From the NCBI GenBank assembly GCA_963781195.1, contig CAWAEZ010000014.1:1-64000 (forward strand): a stretch of DNA of 64,000 nt, given 5' to 3'. Every line of letters begins with the position of its first letter. Positions within the stretch are counted from its first letter, which is position 1. This stretch comes from JAJPKK01 sp963781195. GTDB taxonomy: Bacteria; Pseudomonadota; Alphaproteobacteria; Rhizobiales; Xanthobacteraceae. Position numbers and translations under genes: made by a program. This document shows, piece after piece, positions 34,075 through 43,440 of this stretch. The notes beneath the pieces were generated by a model. That model saw only the letters and a program-made list of their open reading frames with translations, made no database searches and was not told the DNA's origin.

Positions 34075-35244
34075 GTGGCGTTCGTGCGAATCCGGGAGTT
34101 GCGCAAGAAATTCGGCGAGCTCGTCGCGGTCGACGCAGTGTCGCTCGCCGTCGAGGAGGGCCATACCCTCGCTCTGCTCGGACCGTCGGGCTGCGGCAAG
34201 ACCACGATCCTGCGCTGCCTCGCCGGGCTCGAGACGGCGGACGGCGGCGCCATCGAGATCGCGGGGCGGCCGGTGTTCGACCACGACGCCGGCATCAACC
34301 TGATGCCGGAGCAGCGCGGGCTCGGCATCGTGTTCCAGTCCTATGCGGTGTGGCCGCACATGACGGTCGCGGAGAATGTCGGGTTTCCGCTCAAGGTGCG
34401 CCGCGTCGCCCGCGCCGAAATCGAGAAGCGCACCGCGCGCATGCTGGAGATGGTCGGTCTCGCGAGCGCGAGCGGGAAGCCGGCCACCGCGCTGTCCGGC
34501 GGTCAGCAGCAGCGGGTGGCGCTGGCGCGCGCCCTCGTCCACGAGCCGCGGCTGGTGTTGTTCGACGAGCCGATGTCGAACCTCGACGCCCAGTTGCGCG
34601 CTCATATGCGCATGGAGCTCGCGGTGCTGCAGGAGCGGCTCGGCTTCACCGCGATCTATGTGACCCACGACCAGACCGAGGCGTTTTCGCTCGCCGAAAC
34701 CGTCGCGGTGATGAACCACGGCCGCATCGAGACGATCGGCGATCCGCGCAGCGTGTTCCGCCGCCCGCAGACGCCGTTCGTCGCCGAGTTTCTCGGCCTC
34801 AACGTCCATCGCGGCAGGATGCTGCGTGCGCACCCGGCGCCCGACGGCGGGTGTTACGTGGAGGTGGCGCTGTCCGACGCCTTCGCGCTGTGGGGGCTGC
34901 TCGGCGGCGGGGTGCCGCCGGCGGCGGGCGCCCGCGTCATCGTCTGCACCCGCAAGGAGCACATCGCGGTCGACAAGGCCGGGGCCGCCGGCCTCGATCC
35001 CGCTGCCGCGGCCGATTCGCATCCCCCGCATCCCCGCCGGTTCTCCGGCGTCGCGCGGGCGGCGTCGTTTCTCGGCCTCGAGGAGGAATATCTCGTCGCC
35101 ATCGACGGCGTGACCCTCGGCGCGATCCAGTCGCCGCGCGGCCTTCACGCCGGCGAGGCGGTGTCGGTCACCATCCGGCCGGATGACTGCATCGTCTTCG
35201 TCGATGACACGGCGACGGAGCAAGGTGCAAAGTCGGCGCGCTGA
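34075..35244 (+). CDS. ABC transporter ATP-binding protein (FbpC/PotA type)
   Basis: This 389-residue ATPase energises the fused permease encoded just upstream. Walker A is LLGPSGCGKTTILRCLAG, Q-loop GIVFQSYAVWPHMTVAENV, signature TALSGGQQQRVALARAL, Walker B LVLFDEPMSNLDAQ and switch His in IYVTHDQTEAFSLA. A C-terminal TOBE-type regulatory domain (residues about 255-385; GRMLRAHPAPDGGCYV, AVSVTIRPDDCIVF) is typical of the iron/polyamine/sugar importers. The start is GTG 34075. Its stop overlaps the start of the next gene (TGATG at 35242-35246), indicating translational coupling. Confidence 0.93.
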   Translation: MAFVRIRELRKKFGELVAVDAVSLAVEEGHTLALLGPSGCGKTTILRCLAGLETADGGAIEIAGRPVFDHDAGINLMPEQRGLGIVFQSYAVWPHMTVAENVGFPLKVRRVARAEIEKRTARMLEMVGLASASGKPATALSGGQQQRVALARALVHEPRLVLFDEPMSNLDAQLRAHMRMELAVLQERLGFTAIYVTHDQTEAFSLAETVAVMNHGRIETIGDPRSVFRRPQTPFVAEFLGLNVHRGRMLRAHPAPDGGCYVEVALSDAFALWGLLGGGVPPAAGARVIVCTRKEHIAVDKAGAAGLDPAAAADSHPPHPRRFSGVARAASFLGLEEEYLVAIDGVTLGAIQSPRGLHAGEAVSVTIRPDDCIVFVDDTATEQGAKSAR

Positions 35245-35804
35245 TGGCGCAACCGCGTGGCGGGACCGGGCCTATGATGAACGTGCGTCGGAGGAGAGCG
35301 GCTCTGCAGTGTGCGCTCGGGCTCGGCCTGATGGTCGCGGCGGCGTCATCGCCGGCATCGGCCGCCGCGCTGGACGACGACGACATCGCGCGGCTCGCGG
35401 CGATCAACGAGGCGCTCCAGGCGATCGAGAATGACGTCGGCTCCGCGCTGCACAATTTGCGGCCTGAGGAAGCCGGACAGATCGAATCCTACGCCTATGT
35501 CGAGCTCAACCTCGAAGCCGCCCATGAACGGCTCAACACCGTGTTCATGCTGGTGGCGGTCTCGATCTATGTGGACGCCGCGGCGGATCAGGGGCTCGTG
35601 CTCGACCTCCTCCACGGCCAGGTGCTGACGCGAAGTCGCAACTATCTCGCCGAGAAGAACGACGCGATCGCCAGCATGGCGGCGGCGCATCCGGAAAACC
35701 CGGTGTTCGCGGACTATCGCACCCGCGCGAACGCGATCCTCGGCGACCGTGCGATCCCCCTGCTCGAAGCGTTCGATCGCAAGATCGGTGCGCCGCCGCG
35801 ATAG
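35244..35804 (+). CDS. Exported helical protein of unknown function, coupled to the ABC operon
   Basis: This protein of up to 186 residues begins at ATG 35244, which overlaps the ATPase stop (TGATG). ATG 35274 is an alternative that leaves a tidy signal peptide (RRRRAALQCALGLGLMVAA then SSPASA). The mature part is acidic and helical: DDDDIARLAAINEALQAIEN, then SYAYVELNLEAAHERLNTVF and IYVDAAADQGLVLDLL. It has no cysteines or known motif. It does not resemble a solute-binding protein in size. The coupling suggests a role with the transporter, but this is inference. Confidence 0.65.
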   Translation: MAQPRGGTGPMMNVRRRRAALQCALGLGLMVAAASSPASAAALDDDDIARLAAINEALQAIENDVGSALHNLRPEEAGQIESYAYVELNLEAAHERLNTVFMLVAVSIYVDAAADQGLVLDLLHGQVLTRSRNYLAEKNDAIASMAAAHPENPVFADYRTRANAILGDRAIPLLEAFDRKIGAPPR

Positions 35805-35822
35805 GCCCGTCCCGCCTGCGCA

Positions 35823-35973
35823 CCTCGCCCCGCGTGCGGGGAGAGGTCGGATTGCAGAGCAATCCGGGTGAGGGGGCTTTTCCACGAGTCAGAGCTTATG
35901 AATGGATACAGAATCGCTCAAGCGTGAGGAAAAAGCCTCCTCACCCCGACCTCTCCCCGCACGCGGGGCGAGG
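35823..35973. repeat. Inverted-repeat element (CCTCGCCCCGCGTGCGGGG type)
   Basis: The left arm starts at 35823 (CCTCGCCCCGCGTGCGGGG then AGAGGTCGG) and the right arm 35936-35973 is its inverse (CCGACCTCTCCCCGC then ACGCGGGGCGAGG). About 60 bases of AT-richer DNA lie between. Each arm is itself a small hairpin. Such elements recur in intergenic DNA of rhizobial genomes. This one separates the convergent ABC operon and gyrB and may act as a two-way terminator. Confidence 0.8.
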
Positions 35974-35997
35974 GAGCGCAGCGAGGCTCGCGCCGCC

Positions 35998-38415
35998 CTA
36001 CACGTCCACGCTGGCGGTGAGCGCGTTGTCCTGGATGAACTCGCGGCGCGGCTCGACCACGTCGCCCATCAGCTTGGTGAAGATGTCGTCGGCCTCGTCG
36101 ACCTCCTTGACCTTCACCTGCATCAGCGTGCGCGCGTTGATGTCGAGCGTGGTTTCCCAGAGCTGGCCGGGATTCATCTCGCCGAGGCCTTTGTAGCGCT
36201 GCAGGGCGATGCTCTTGCGGCCCATGGCGGTCACCGCCTCGAACAATCCGACCGGGCCGTGGATCGCCGTCTCCTCACCCTTGCGGCGCAACGTGCCGGG
36301 GCGCGCATAGACCTCCTGCAGCGACGCCGCGAGCTCGTCGAGCTTGCGGGCGTCGGCGGAGCCGAGCAGGGCATGATCGATCACCGCGACTTCCTTGACG
36401 CCGCGCACGGTGCGCTCCAGCACGAAGCCTTCGCCTTCGACGAAGCGGCCGACCCATCCGCGCTCGGTTTCCTCCGAGAGCACGTCGAGCCGCCGCGCGA
36501 TGTAGGCCGCCGCGGCCTCGCCCTTCTCGGAGTCGCGGAAGATCGCCTCGCGCAGCACGCCGGCGATCGCCGCCTGCTCCACGGCCTTGCGATTGTAGCG
36601 GCTGTGCAACCCGACCAGGATGTTGCGCACGAGGCGCGCGTCCTCGACCAGCTTGAGCAGGTCGGCGCCGGCGCGCTCCTCGCCGGAGCTGATCTTGAGC
36701 ACGGCCTCCTCGATGCCGCCGGCGATCAGATAGTTTTCCAGCGCGCGCTCGTCCTTGAGATACTGCTCGGACTTGCCGCGGCTCACCTTGTAAAGCGGCG
36801 GCTGGGCGATGAAGAGGTGGCCGCGGTCGATGATCTCGCGCATCTGGCGATAGAAGAACGTCAGCAGCAGGGTGCGGATATGGGCGCCGTCCACGTCGGC
36901 GTCGGTCATGATGATGATCTTATGGTAGCGCAGCTTGTCGGCGTTGAACTCCTCGCTGATGCCGGCGCCGAGCGCGGTGATCAGCGTGCCGATCTCCTGG
37001 CTCGAAAGCATCTTGTCCAGGCGGACGCGCTCGACGTTCAGGATCTTGCCGCGCAGCGGCAACACGGCCTGGAATTCGCGGTTGCGGCCCTGCTTGGCGG
37101 AGCCGCCGGCGGAATCGCCCTCGACGATGAAGAGCTCGGACTTGGCGGGATCGCGCTCCTGGCAGTCGGCGAGCTTGCCGGGCAGCGAGGCGACGCCGAG
37201 CGCGCTCTTGCGCGTCATCTCCCGCGCCTTGCGCGCCGCTTCGCGCGCGGCGGCGGCCTGGATCACCTTGCCGACGATGACCTTGGCTTCGCTCGGGTGC
37301 TCCTCGAACCAGGCGGCGAGCGCCTCGTTGAGCACGCCTTCGACCACCGGGCGGACTTCCGAGGAAACCAGCTTGTCCTTGGTCTGCGACGAGAACTTGG
37401 GATCGGGGACCTTGATCGACAGGACGGCGGTCAGGCCTTCGCGGCAGTCGTCGCCGGTGAGCGCGACCTTCTCCTTGCGGGTGATGCCGCTCGTCTCGCC
37501 GTAACTGGTCACCTGGCGCGTCAGCGCGCCGCGAAAACCGGCGAGGTGGGTGCCGCCGTCGCGCTGGGGAATGTTGTTGGTGAAGCAGAGCACGGCCTCG
37601 TGGAAGCCGTCGTTCCACCACAGCGCGGACTCGACGACGATGCCGTCGCGCTCGGCCTTGACCACGATGGGATTGGGCACCAGCGGGCTCTTGTTGCGGT
37701 CGAGATATTTCACGAAGGCTTCGACGCCGCCCTCGTAGATCATCTCCTCGCGCTTCTCGACGGCATGGCGCTTGTCGGACAATGCGATGCGGACGCCCGA
37801 ATTGAGAAACGCGAGCTCGCGCAGGCGGTGCTCGAGCGTCGCCCAGTCGAACTCCGTCATGGTGAAGGTCTGCTTCGACGGCAGGAACGTCACCTCGGTG
37901 CCGCGGCGATCGAATGACGGCCCGACGTCGGCAAGCGGCGCGACCGCCTCGCCGTCGCGGAACTCGACCATGGACTCGCGGCCATCGCGCCAGATCGTCA
38001 GCTTGAGCATGCTCGACAGCGCGTTGACCACGGAGACGCCGACGCCGTGGAGGCCGCCGGAGACCTTGTAGGAATTCTGGTCGAACTTGCCCCCGGCATG
38101 GAGCTGGGTCATCACGACCTCGGCGGTCGACACGCCTTCGCTGTGCAGTTCGGTGGGGATGCCGCGGCCGTCGTCGCGCACGGTGCAGGAGCCGTCCGGA
38201 TTGAGGGTGACGGTCACTTCCTTGGCGAAGCCGGCCAGCGCCTCGTCGATGGCGTTGTCGACGACCTCGTAGACCATGTGATGGAGGCCCGAACCGTCGT
38301 CGGTGTCGCCGATATACATGCCCGGGCGTTTGCGAACGGCATCGAGGCCCTTGAGCACCTTGATGCTGTCGGCACCGTAATCGGACGCGTCGGGTTGGCG
38401 GGCTGGTTCGGCCAT
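35998..38415 (-). CDS. gyrB: DNA gyrase subunit B
   Basis: This 805-residue ATPase subunit of DNA gyrase introduces negative supercoils together with GyrA. The GHKL ATP site is YEVVDNAIDEALAGF with GLHGVGVSVVNAL. The transducer follows. The TOPRIM domain has IVEGDSAGGSAKQGRNREFQ and DADVDGAHIRTLLLTFFYRQ, and the C-terminus is YKGLGEMNPGQLWETTLD. ATG 38415 (MAEPARQPDASDYGADSIKV) matches the family N-terminus; an upstream in-frame ATG at 38472 would add 19 residues. It is the last gene of the replication block on this strand, 251 bases downstream of recF, with an AT-rich stretch between that probably holds its own promoter. Confidence 0.98.
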   Translation of the reverse strand: MAEPARQPDASDYGADSIKVLKGLDAVRKRPGMYIGDTDDGSGLHHMVYEVVDNAIDEALAGFAKEVTVTLNPDGSCTVRDDGRGIPTELHSEGVSTAEVVMTQLHAGGKFDQNSYKVSGGLHGVGVSVVNALSSMLKLTIWRDGRESMVEFRDGEAVAPLADVGPSFDRRGTEVTFLPSKQTFTMTEFDWATLEHRLRELAFLNSGVRIALSDKRHAVEKREEMIYEGGVEAFVKYLDRNKSPLVPNPIVVKAERDGIVVESALWWNDGFHEAVLCFTNNIPQRDGGTHLAGFRGALTRQVTSYGETSGITRKEKVALTGDDCREGLTAVLSIKVPDPKFSSQTKDKLVSSEVRPVVEGVLNEALAAWFEEHPSEAKVIVGKVIQAAAAREAARKAREMTRKSALGVASLPGKLADCQERDPAKSELFIVEGDSAGGSAKQGRNREFQAVLPLRGKILNVERVRLDKMLSSQEIGTLITALGAGISEEFNADKLRYHKIIIMTDADVDGAHIRTLLLTFFYRQMREIIDRGHLFIAQPPLYKVSRGKSEQYLKDERALENYLIAGGIEEAVLKISSGEERAGADLLKLVEDARLVRNILVGLHSRYNRKAVEQAAIAGVLREAIFRDSEKGEAAAAYIARRLDVLSEETERGWVGRFVEGEGFVLERTVRGVKEVAVIDHALLGSADARKLDELAASLQEVYARPGTLRRKGEETAIHGPVGLFEAVTAMGRKSIALQRYKGLGEMNPGQLWETTLDINARTLMQVKVKEVDEADDIFTKLMGDVVEPRREFIQDNALTASVDV

Positions 38416-38666
38416 GAATCCGGGTTCGAATCTTTGTTGAAGCGGCACTTCGCCTGCCTGTTTCTCTGCCACGAATCGGCGGCGTCGTACAGCGCAAAGT
38501 GGTAGATGTTAAGTGGTTGTTCTATCTTTAAATTTCAAGGGAAAATAAAGCTCTGCAGACGACTTTGCCGCGGTGCGGAATCCGGTGTGTCGAAGGCGCC
38601 GCGAAGGGCCGCGTTTCGGAGAGCTCGAAGCGGGTCCGCGACGGGGTCCGTGTCCGCCGCGCGGCG

Positions 38667-39806
38667 TTACCCTTCGCGGCGTGAGGCGCGGCCAGGCGTC
38701 ACCTCGAAGGTCTCGGCCTCGCGCGGCAGGCCGGCGAAGGCAGCCGGGTCGGCGCCGGTCATCCAGACCTGGGCACCCAGCCGTCCCAGCGCCGCAAACA
38801 GCGCCGCGCGCCGCCCCGGATCGAGATGGGCGACCACCTCGTCGAGCAGGATCACCGGTGCCGCGCCGGTCATGTCGGTGACGAGGGCGGCGTGTGCGAG
38901 GACGAGGCCGATCAGCAGAGCCTTCTGCTCGCCGGTGGAGGCATCGCGTGCCGGGATGCCCTTGGGTTCGTAGGAGACGGCGAGGTCGGTGAGGTGAGGA
39001 CCGTCGAGCGTCCGCCCGGCGGCGGCGTCGCGGCCGCGGCCGTCGCGCAGTACGGCGCGGTAGCGATCCTCCACATCGACCGCGGGTTCGGTGAGGACCA
39101 TCGTCTCCATCCAGCCGTCGAGCGCGATCTCCGCGGAGGGAAACGCGGTCTCCGCGGTGCGCCGTGCCGCGAGCGCCGTGGCGAGCCGCCGCACGGTCTC
39201 CGCGCGGGCGGCGGCAACGGCGACGGCGATCTCCGCGGTCTCGTGCTCGGCGGCCTCGAGCCAATGGGTATCGGGGCGGGGCGCTTCGAGCAGGCGGTTG
39301 CGCGAACGCAGCGCGCGTTCGAGCGCGCTCACCCGCGCGGCATGGCCGGCGTCCACGGCGAGCACCAGGCGGTCGAGGAAACGCCGCCGCTCGGATGCCG
39401 GGCCGGCGAACAGCGCGTCCATCGCCGGCACCAGCCAGATCACCCGCAGATGGTCGGCGAACGCCGCCGCCGAGCCGGCAGGCTCGCGGTCGATCCGGTA
39501 GCGGCGAACCGCGGCGGCGTCGGCGCCGGGCGGCTCGATGCCGGTGCCGAGCGTCGCGAGGCCGAGCGTGCCGTCGATCTCGGCCGCGACCGCCCAAGAC
39601 CCGTCGCCTTCGTTGAAGGCGAGTTCGCTCAGCTCGGCGCGCCGCAGGCCGCGCCCCGGCGACAGCAGCGAGATCGCCTCCAGGAGATTGGTCTTGCCGG
39701 CGCCGTTCGGCCCCACCAGGACGACGAGGTCGGCGCTCACGGCGATGCTCGCGGCGTGGTAGCTGCGGAAGTTCGAGAGCGTCAGTCGGCAGATGCGGGC
39801 GTTCAC
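38667..39806 (-). CDS. recF: DNA replication and repair protein RecF
   Basis: This 379-residue SMC-like ATPase loads RecA at gaps. It begins at GTG 39806 with NARICRLTLSNFRSYHAASI. Walker A is LVVLVGPNGAGKTNLLEAIS, then LSPGRGLRRAELSEL and the RRRFLDRLVLAVDAGHAARV block unique to RecF. The signature is STGEQKALLIGLVLAHAALV and Walker B PVILLDEVVAHLDPGRRAAL. Length is normal. In most relatives recF directly follows dnaN; here a transporter operon lies between. The frame is open far upstream but that part only shadows the permease gene. Confidence 0.96.
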   Translation of the reverse strand: MNARICRLTLSNFRSYHAASIAVSADLVVLVGPNGAGKTNLLEAISLLSPGRGLRRAELSELAFNEGDGSWAVAAEIDGTLGLATLGTGIEPPGADAAAVRRYRIDREPAGSAAAFADHLRVIWLVPAMDALFAGPASERRRFLDRLVLAVDAGHAARVSALERALRSRNRLLEAPRPDTHWLEAAEHETAEIAVAVAAARAETVRRLATALAARRTAETAFPSAEIALDGWMETMVLTEPAVDVEDRYRAVLRDGRGRDAAAGRTLDGPHLTDLAVSYEPKGIPARDASTGEQKALLIGLVLAHAALVTDMTGAAPVILLDEVVAHLDPGRRAALFAALGRLGAQVWMTGADPAAFAGLPREAETFEVTPGRASRREG

Positions 39807-39901
39807 GGAAACCGGATGCAGGGGATCGGGGTTGCCGGACCATATCCCCGCGACGACGGGCAAGTCGAGGCGACGGGCGGCGTCGCCGCGATCGCGCGGT
39901 G

Positions 39902-40843
39902 TTATTCTGCGGTCTGACCGCTGCGGAAGATCGCCGTCAGGTCGGCAGGCATCGATCCCGCGCGCTTGGCCCGGGATTGCGAGAGAACGATGACGAGGAG
40001 GGCGAGGAGATAGGGTGCGGTCGCCAGCAACGACGGCGAAATCGCGATGCCGGCCGCCTGGAGGCGCAGCACCGCGGTTTCGCTCACCCCGAACAGGAGC
40101 GCGGTCGGGATCACGAGATACGGGTTCCAGCGCGCGACGATGACGAGGCCTACCGCGACCAGCCCCTTGCCCTTGGTGATGTCCTGCGCCCAGGTCTGGG
40201 TGTAATCGACCGACAGCACCGCGCCCCCGAGTCCCGCCAGCGCGCCGCCGACGAGGATCGCCTGCAGCCGCACCCAGGCCGGCCGGATCCCGAGGGCGCG
40301 CGCCACCGCGGCGGATTCCCCGACGGTGCGCCAGATCAGCCCGGTGCGGGTGCGGAAGAGCCAGACGCCGGCGAGCGCGGCGAGCACCAGTGCGAGCGGC
40401 GCGGTCGGGGTGATCTGGTTGAGAATGGTGCGGATGAAGGCGGGCGCGCCGGGGAAATCGGCACCCAGCGGCGGCAGCGCATCGACTTTGCCGCCGACGA
40501 AGGAGCGGCCGTAATACGACGTCAGCCCCAGGCCGATGATCCATACGGCGAGGCCGGAACCGATCTGGTTCGCCTGCGCGCCGAGCACCAGCGCGGCATG
40601 GACCGTGGATAGCGCGACCCCGGCAGCCGCCCCGGCGGCGAGTCCGATGAGAGGATCGCCGGTCGTCGCCGCCACCGCGAATCCGATGCAGGCGCCCATC
40701 AGCATCTCGCCCTCGACACCGAGATTGATGACGCCGGTGCGCTCGGTCAGGGTCTCGCCCAGCATCACGAGGAGCAGCGGCGTCGCGCTGCGCAACGACG
40801 CCGCGATCCATGTCGCGAGACCGATGGCGTCGCCGTCAGCCAT
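39902..40843 (-). CDS. ABC transporter permease 2 (nucleoside/BMP-type importer)
   Basis: This 313-residue integral membrane protein has about eight to nine helices, of the branched-chain/BPD_transp_2 fold used by nucleoside importers. Diagnostic segments are LLLVMLGETLTERTGVINLG (near the N-terminus, the usual NupQ/YufQ opening), EGEMLMGACIGFAVAATTGD, IRPAWVRLQAILVGGALAGL and KGKGLVAVGLVIVARWNPYL. It overlaps the upstream permease gene by eight bases and is the last gene of the operon. recF begins 95 bases downstream in the same direction, so read-through into recF is possible. Confidence 0.93.
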   Translation of the reverse strand: MADGDAIGLATWIAASLRSATPLLLVMLGETLTERTGVINLGVEGEMLMGACIGFAVAATTGDPLIGLAAGAAAGVALSTVHAALVLGAQANQIGSGLAVWIIGLGLTSYYGRSFVGGKVDALPPLGADFPGAPAFIRTILNQITPTAPLALVLAALAGVWLFRTRTGLIWRTVGESAAVARALGIRPAWVRLQAILVGGALAGLGGAVLSVDYTQTWAQDITKGKGLVAVGLVIVARWNPYLVIPTALLFGVSETAVLRLQAAGIAISPSLLATAPYLLALLVIVLSQSRAKRAGSMPADLTAIFRSGQTAE

Positions 40844-41912
40844 GGGCGCGCCTCAGCCGGCCCGCGATGCCGCCGACCGCGAGCGCCGTCGCGAACAGCA
40901 GGCCCTGCAAAATGGTAGCGCTCGCCGCCGGCACCTTGGCGAACAGCTGGAGCGAATCGCCGGCCGCGATCAGTCCGCCGACCAGAAACGACACCGGGAT
41001 CGCGATCACCGGGTTGTGGCCGGAGAGCCAGGCGACGAGAAATCCCGTCAGCCCGTAACCGACCGATATTCCCGGCTGCAGGCGGCCCTGGATCGCCGCC
41101 GTTTCGCAAATCCCCGCAAGGCCGCCGAAGGCGCCGCCGAGCGCCATCGTCACCATGGCCTGCCGTGAGAACGACAGGCCGACCATGCGGCCGACCTTGG
41201 CGTTGCCGCGCAACACGGAAAGCTCCAATCCCCAGCGGCTCCTGGCGAGGATGAAGCCGAGCGCGAGCGCAATCCCGAGCGCCAACAGCAGGCCGGCATG
41301 GACGCGGGTGCCGAACAGGGCGCCGAGGCTCGCGGCGGGAAAGGCGATCGTCGCCGGCCATCCGAGATTGCCGGGATCCTTCCAGGGTCCGTAGACGAGC
41401 GCATTCACCAGCAGGGCCGCGACATAGTTGAGGAGCAGCGTGGTGATGGTCTCGTTGACGTCGAGCCGTCCGCGCAGGAAGCCCGGGATCAGGCCCCAGA
41501 TCGCGCCCCCGGCGAGGCCACCGGCGAGCATCGCCGGGACCAGCAGCGGCAGTGGCGCATGGCGGGCCGCCAGCATGACCGCGGTCCCGAAGATCGCTCC
41601 CATGAAAAGCTGTCCCTCGGCGCCGACCGAAACGAGGCCGAGTCGGGCCGGCAGCAGCGTGGCGAGCGCGCACAGCAGGATCGGCGTCGTCTTCACGAGG
41701 GTTTCGGACAGCGAATAGGTGTCGCCGACGGCGAAACTGACCATGTCGGCCAGCGTCGTCATCGGCGGCTTGCCGATGACGACGAAGAATCCCGCCGCGG
41801 TCAGCAGAAAGATCGCGACCATGACGAGCGCCGGTACGACGCGCCAGGCGACGCGCGCGAGCACGGGATTGTGGCGCAGGAGCCTGGCCTTGGTGGGGAG
41901 CTCAAGCCGCAC
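40836..41912 (-). CDS. ABC transporter permease 1 (nucleoside/BMP-type importer)
   Basis: This 358-residue membrane protein pairs with the next permease. It has an N-terminal helix after a basic leader (VPALVMVAIFLLTAAGFFVV). Then come LVKTTPILLCALATLLPARL, LVSVGAEGQLFMGAIFGTAV, LDVNETITTLLLNYVAALLV (the NETITTLMLNYIA block typical of the YufP/NupP branch), GRMVGLSFSRQAMVTMALGG and a closing ATILQGLLFATALAVGG. The start overlaps the ATPase gene end by 11 bases, and the stop overlaps the next permease start by eight, a tightly packed operon. Confidence 0.93.
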   Translation of the reverse strand: MRLELPTKARLLRHNPVLARVAWRVVPALVMVAIFLLTAAGFFVVIGKPPMTTLADMVSFAVGDTYSLSETLVKTTPILLCALATLLPARLGLVSVGAEGQLFMGAIFGTAVMLAARHAPLPLLVPAMLAGGLAGGAIWGLIPGFLRGRLDVNETITTLLLNYVAALLVNALVYGPWKDPGNLGWPATIAFPAASLGALFGTRVHAGLLLALGIALALGFILARSRWGLELSVLRGNAKVGRMVGLSFSRQAMVTMALGGAFGGLAGICETAAIQGRLQPGISVGYGLTGFLVAWLSGHNPVIAIPVSFLVGGLIAAGDSLQLFAKVPAASATILQGLLFATALAVGGIAGRLRRAHG

Positions 41913-43440
41913 GGGTCATGCTCCCGATCCCCGCCATCATGCGGCCGATCATGTCGCGTGTCGCATCGGCGCGCGCCACGATGCCGGCGCATCGCCCGCT
42001 GTGCAGCACCGCGATCCGGTGAGCGTAGCTCAGGAGGTCGTCGAGGTCTTCCGAGAACCACACCACGGCGGCACCGCGCGCCGCGTGCTCGAACATGGAG
42101 TGCCGCACCGCGGCGGCGGCGCTCACGTCGAGCCCCATGGTCGGGTAGCAGGCGACGACGAGCCGCGGTCGCCGCGACAGCTCGCGTGCGATCACCAGCT
42201 TCTGCAGGTTGCCGCCCGACAATGCGCGGGCGGCGAGCGCGGGGTCCGGCGGCCTGACGTCGTAGCGCACGAGCAGGGCCGTGGCGCGGGCACTGCGATC
42301 GTCGTCGCGGGGGAAGAACGCCTGCCCGGCCAGGTTTCGCAGGTCGAGATTCACGGCGAGGTCGAGATCGGCCACCACCGCGTTGTCGAGCGGACGCTCG
42401 GGAATATAGGCGATGCCATCGCTCTGCGGCGGGCGGTCGCCGGTCCACGCCACGGAGACGCCGTCGAGCGTCGCGTCGCCGGCGACCACCCGCGTCAACC
42501 CGGTGAGCGCTTCGGCGAGCGCCGTCTGTCCGTTGCCGACCACGCCGGCAATGCCGAGGATTTCGCCGGTTCCGACGGCGAAACCAACTGCGCTCACCGG
42601 GCAGCTCGAATCGCTCGCCGACGTCGACAGCCCGACGACTTCCAGAAGCGGCCGCGGCGCGACCGGCGGAGGATTGGCAGGTTCCGGCGCGACCGCCGCG
42701 CCGACCATCGCGGTGATGATGGCGGCGGGCGAACGGTCTTCGAGGCGACTCTCGTCGATGAGGAGACCGCGGCGCATCACCGCGATCCGGTCGGCGCAGG
42801 CCGTCACGTCGCCGATCTTGTGGGTGATCAGCACGACGGCCTTGCCCTGGGCGGCGAGTGCGCGCACGAAGCCGTGAAGCCGGGTCGCCTCTGCCGGCGT
42901 GAGAACGGAGGTCGGCTCGTCGAGGATGACGACGCGCGGATCGAGATTGAGCACCTTGGCGAGCTCCACGATCTGGCGCTCGCCGACGGCGAGATCGTCC
43001 ACGCAGCGTCGCGCGTCGAAGCCCGGCGCAAGCCGTTCAAGCCACGTGAGCGTGGACACGACGGCCGGCCGCCGCCGCGCTTGCCACCACGGCGCCCTCG
43101 GCGAGGCGACCAGGAGATTTTCCTGCACCGTCAAGGCCGGAACGAGCGAGAACTGCTGGAACACCATTCCGATGCCGGCCGCCATCGAGTCGAGCGGGGA
43201 GGTGAAGCTCACCGCGCGGCCGTCGACGGCGATGGTCCCCGCGTCGGCGGGATAGAAGCCGTAGAGCACGCGCATCAGCGTGCTTTTGCCGGCGCCGTTC
43301 TCGCCGAGAAGGGCGAGCACCTCGCCGGCGCGGATGTCGAGATCGACGTGATCGTTGGCGACGACGCTGCCGAACCGCTTGACGATGCCGCGCATGGCGA
43401 CGAGCGGCGGCGCTTCCGGGCTGTCGCCGCGCGACGTCAC
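41902..43440 (-). CDS. ABC transporter ATP-binding protein, two ATPase domains (nucleoside/BMP-type importer)
   Basis: This 512-residue tandem ATPase has a first cassette with ALLGENGAGKSTLMRVLYGF (Walker A), LAVGERQIVELAKVLNLDPR (signature variant) and VVILDEPTSVLTPAEATR. The second cassette is degenerate at Walker A, as usual for this class (ILGIAGVVGNGQTALAEALT), with a signature ALSGGNLQKLVIARELSRRP. The organisation matches YufO/NupO and the ribose-type tandem ATPases. It overlaps the RidA gene by four bases (ATGA) upstream and the first permease by 11 bases downstream. Confidence 0.94.
   Translation of the reverse strand: MTSRGDSPEAPPLVAMRGIVKRFGSVVANDHVDLDIRAGEVLALLGENGAGKSTLMRVLYGFYPADAGTIAVDGRAVSFTSPLDSMAAGIGMVFQQFSLVPALTVQENLLVASPRAPWWQARRRPAVVSTLTWLERLAPGFDARRCVDDLAVGERQIVELAKVLNLDPRVVILDEPTSVLTPAEATRLHGFVRALAAQGKAVVLITHKIGDVTACADRIAVMRRGLLIDESRLEDRSPAAIITAMVGAAVAPEPANPPPVAPRPLLEVVGLSTSASDSSCPVSAVGFAVGTGEILGIAGVVGNGQTALAEALTGLTRVVAGDATLDGVSVAWTGDRPPQSDGIAYIPERPLDNAVVADLDLAVNLDLRNLAGQAFFPRDDDRSARATALLVRYDVRPPDPALAARALSGGNLQKLVIARELSRRPRLVVACYPTMGLDVSAAAAVRHSMFEHAARGAAVVWFSEDLDDLLSYAHRIAVLHSGRCAGIVARADATRDMIGRMMAGIGSMTRAA

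Noticed and set aside
38667..40811. A 714-codon frame that appears to fuse a long N-terminus to RecF
   Set aside because: The upstream part is an antisense-frame shadow of the permease gene with Arg/Gly-rich composition. RecF proper begins at GTG 39806 with the canonical N-terminus.
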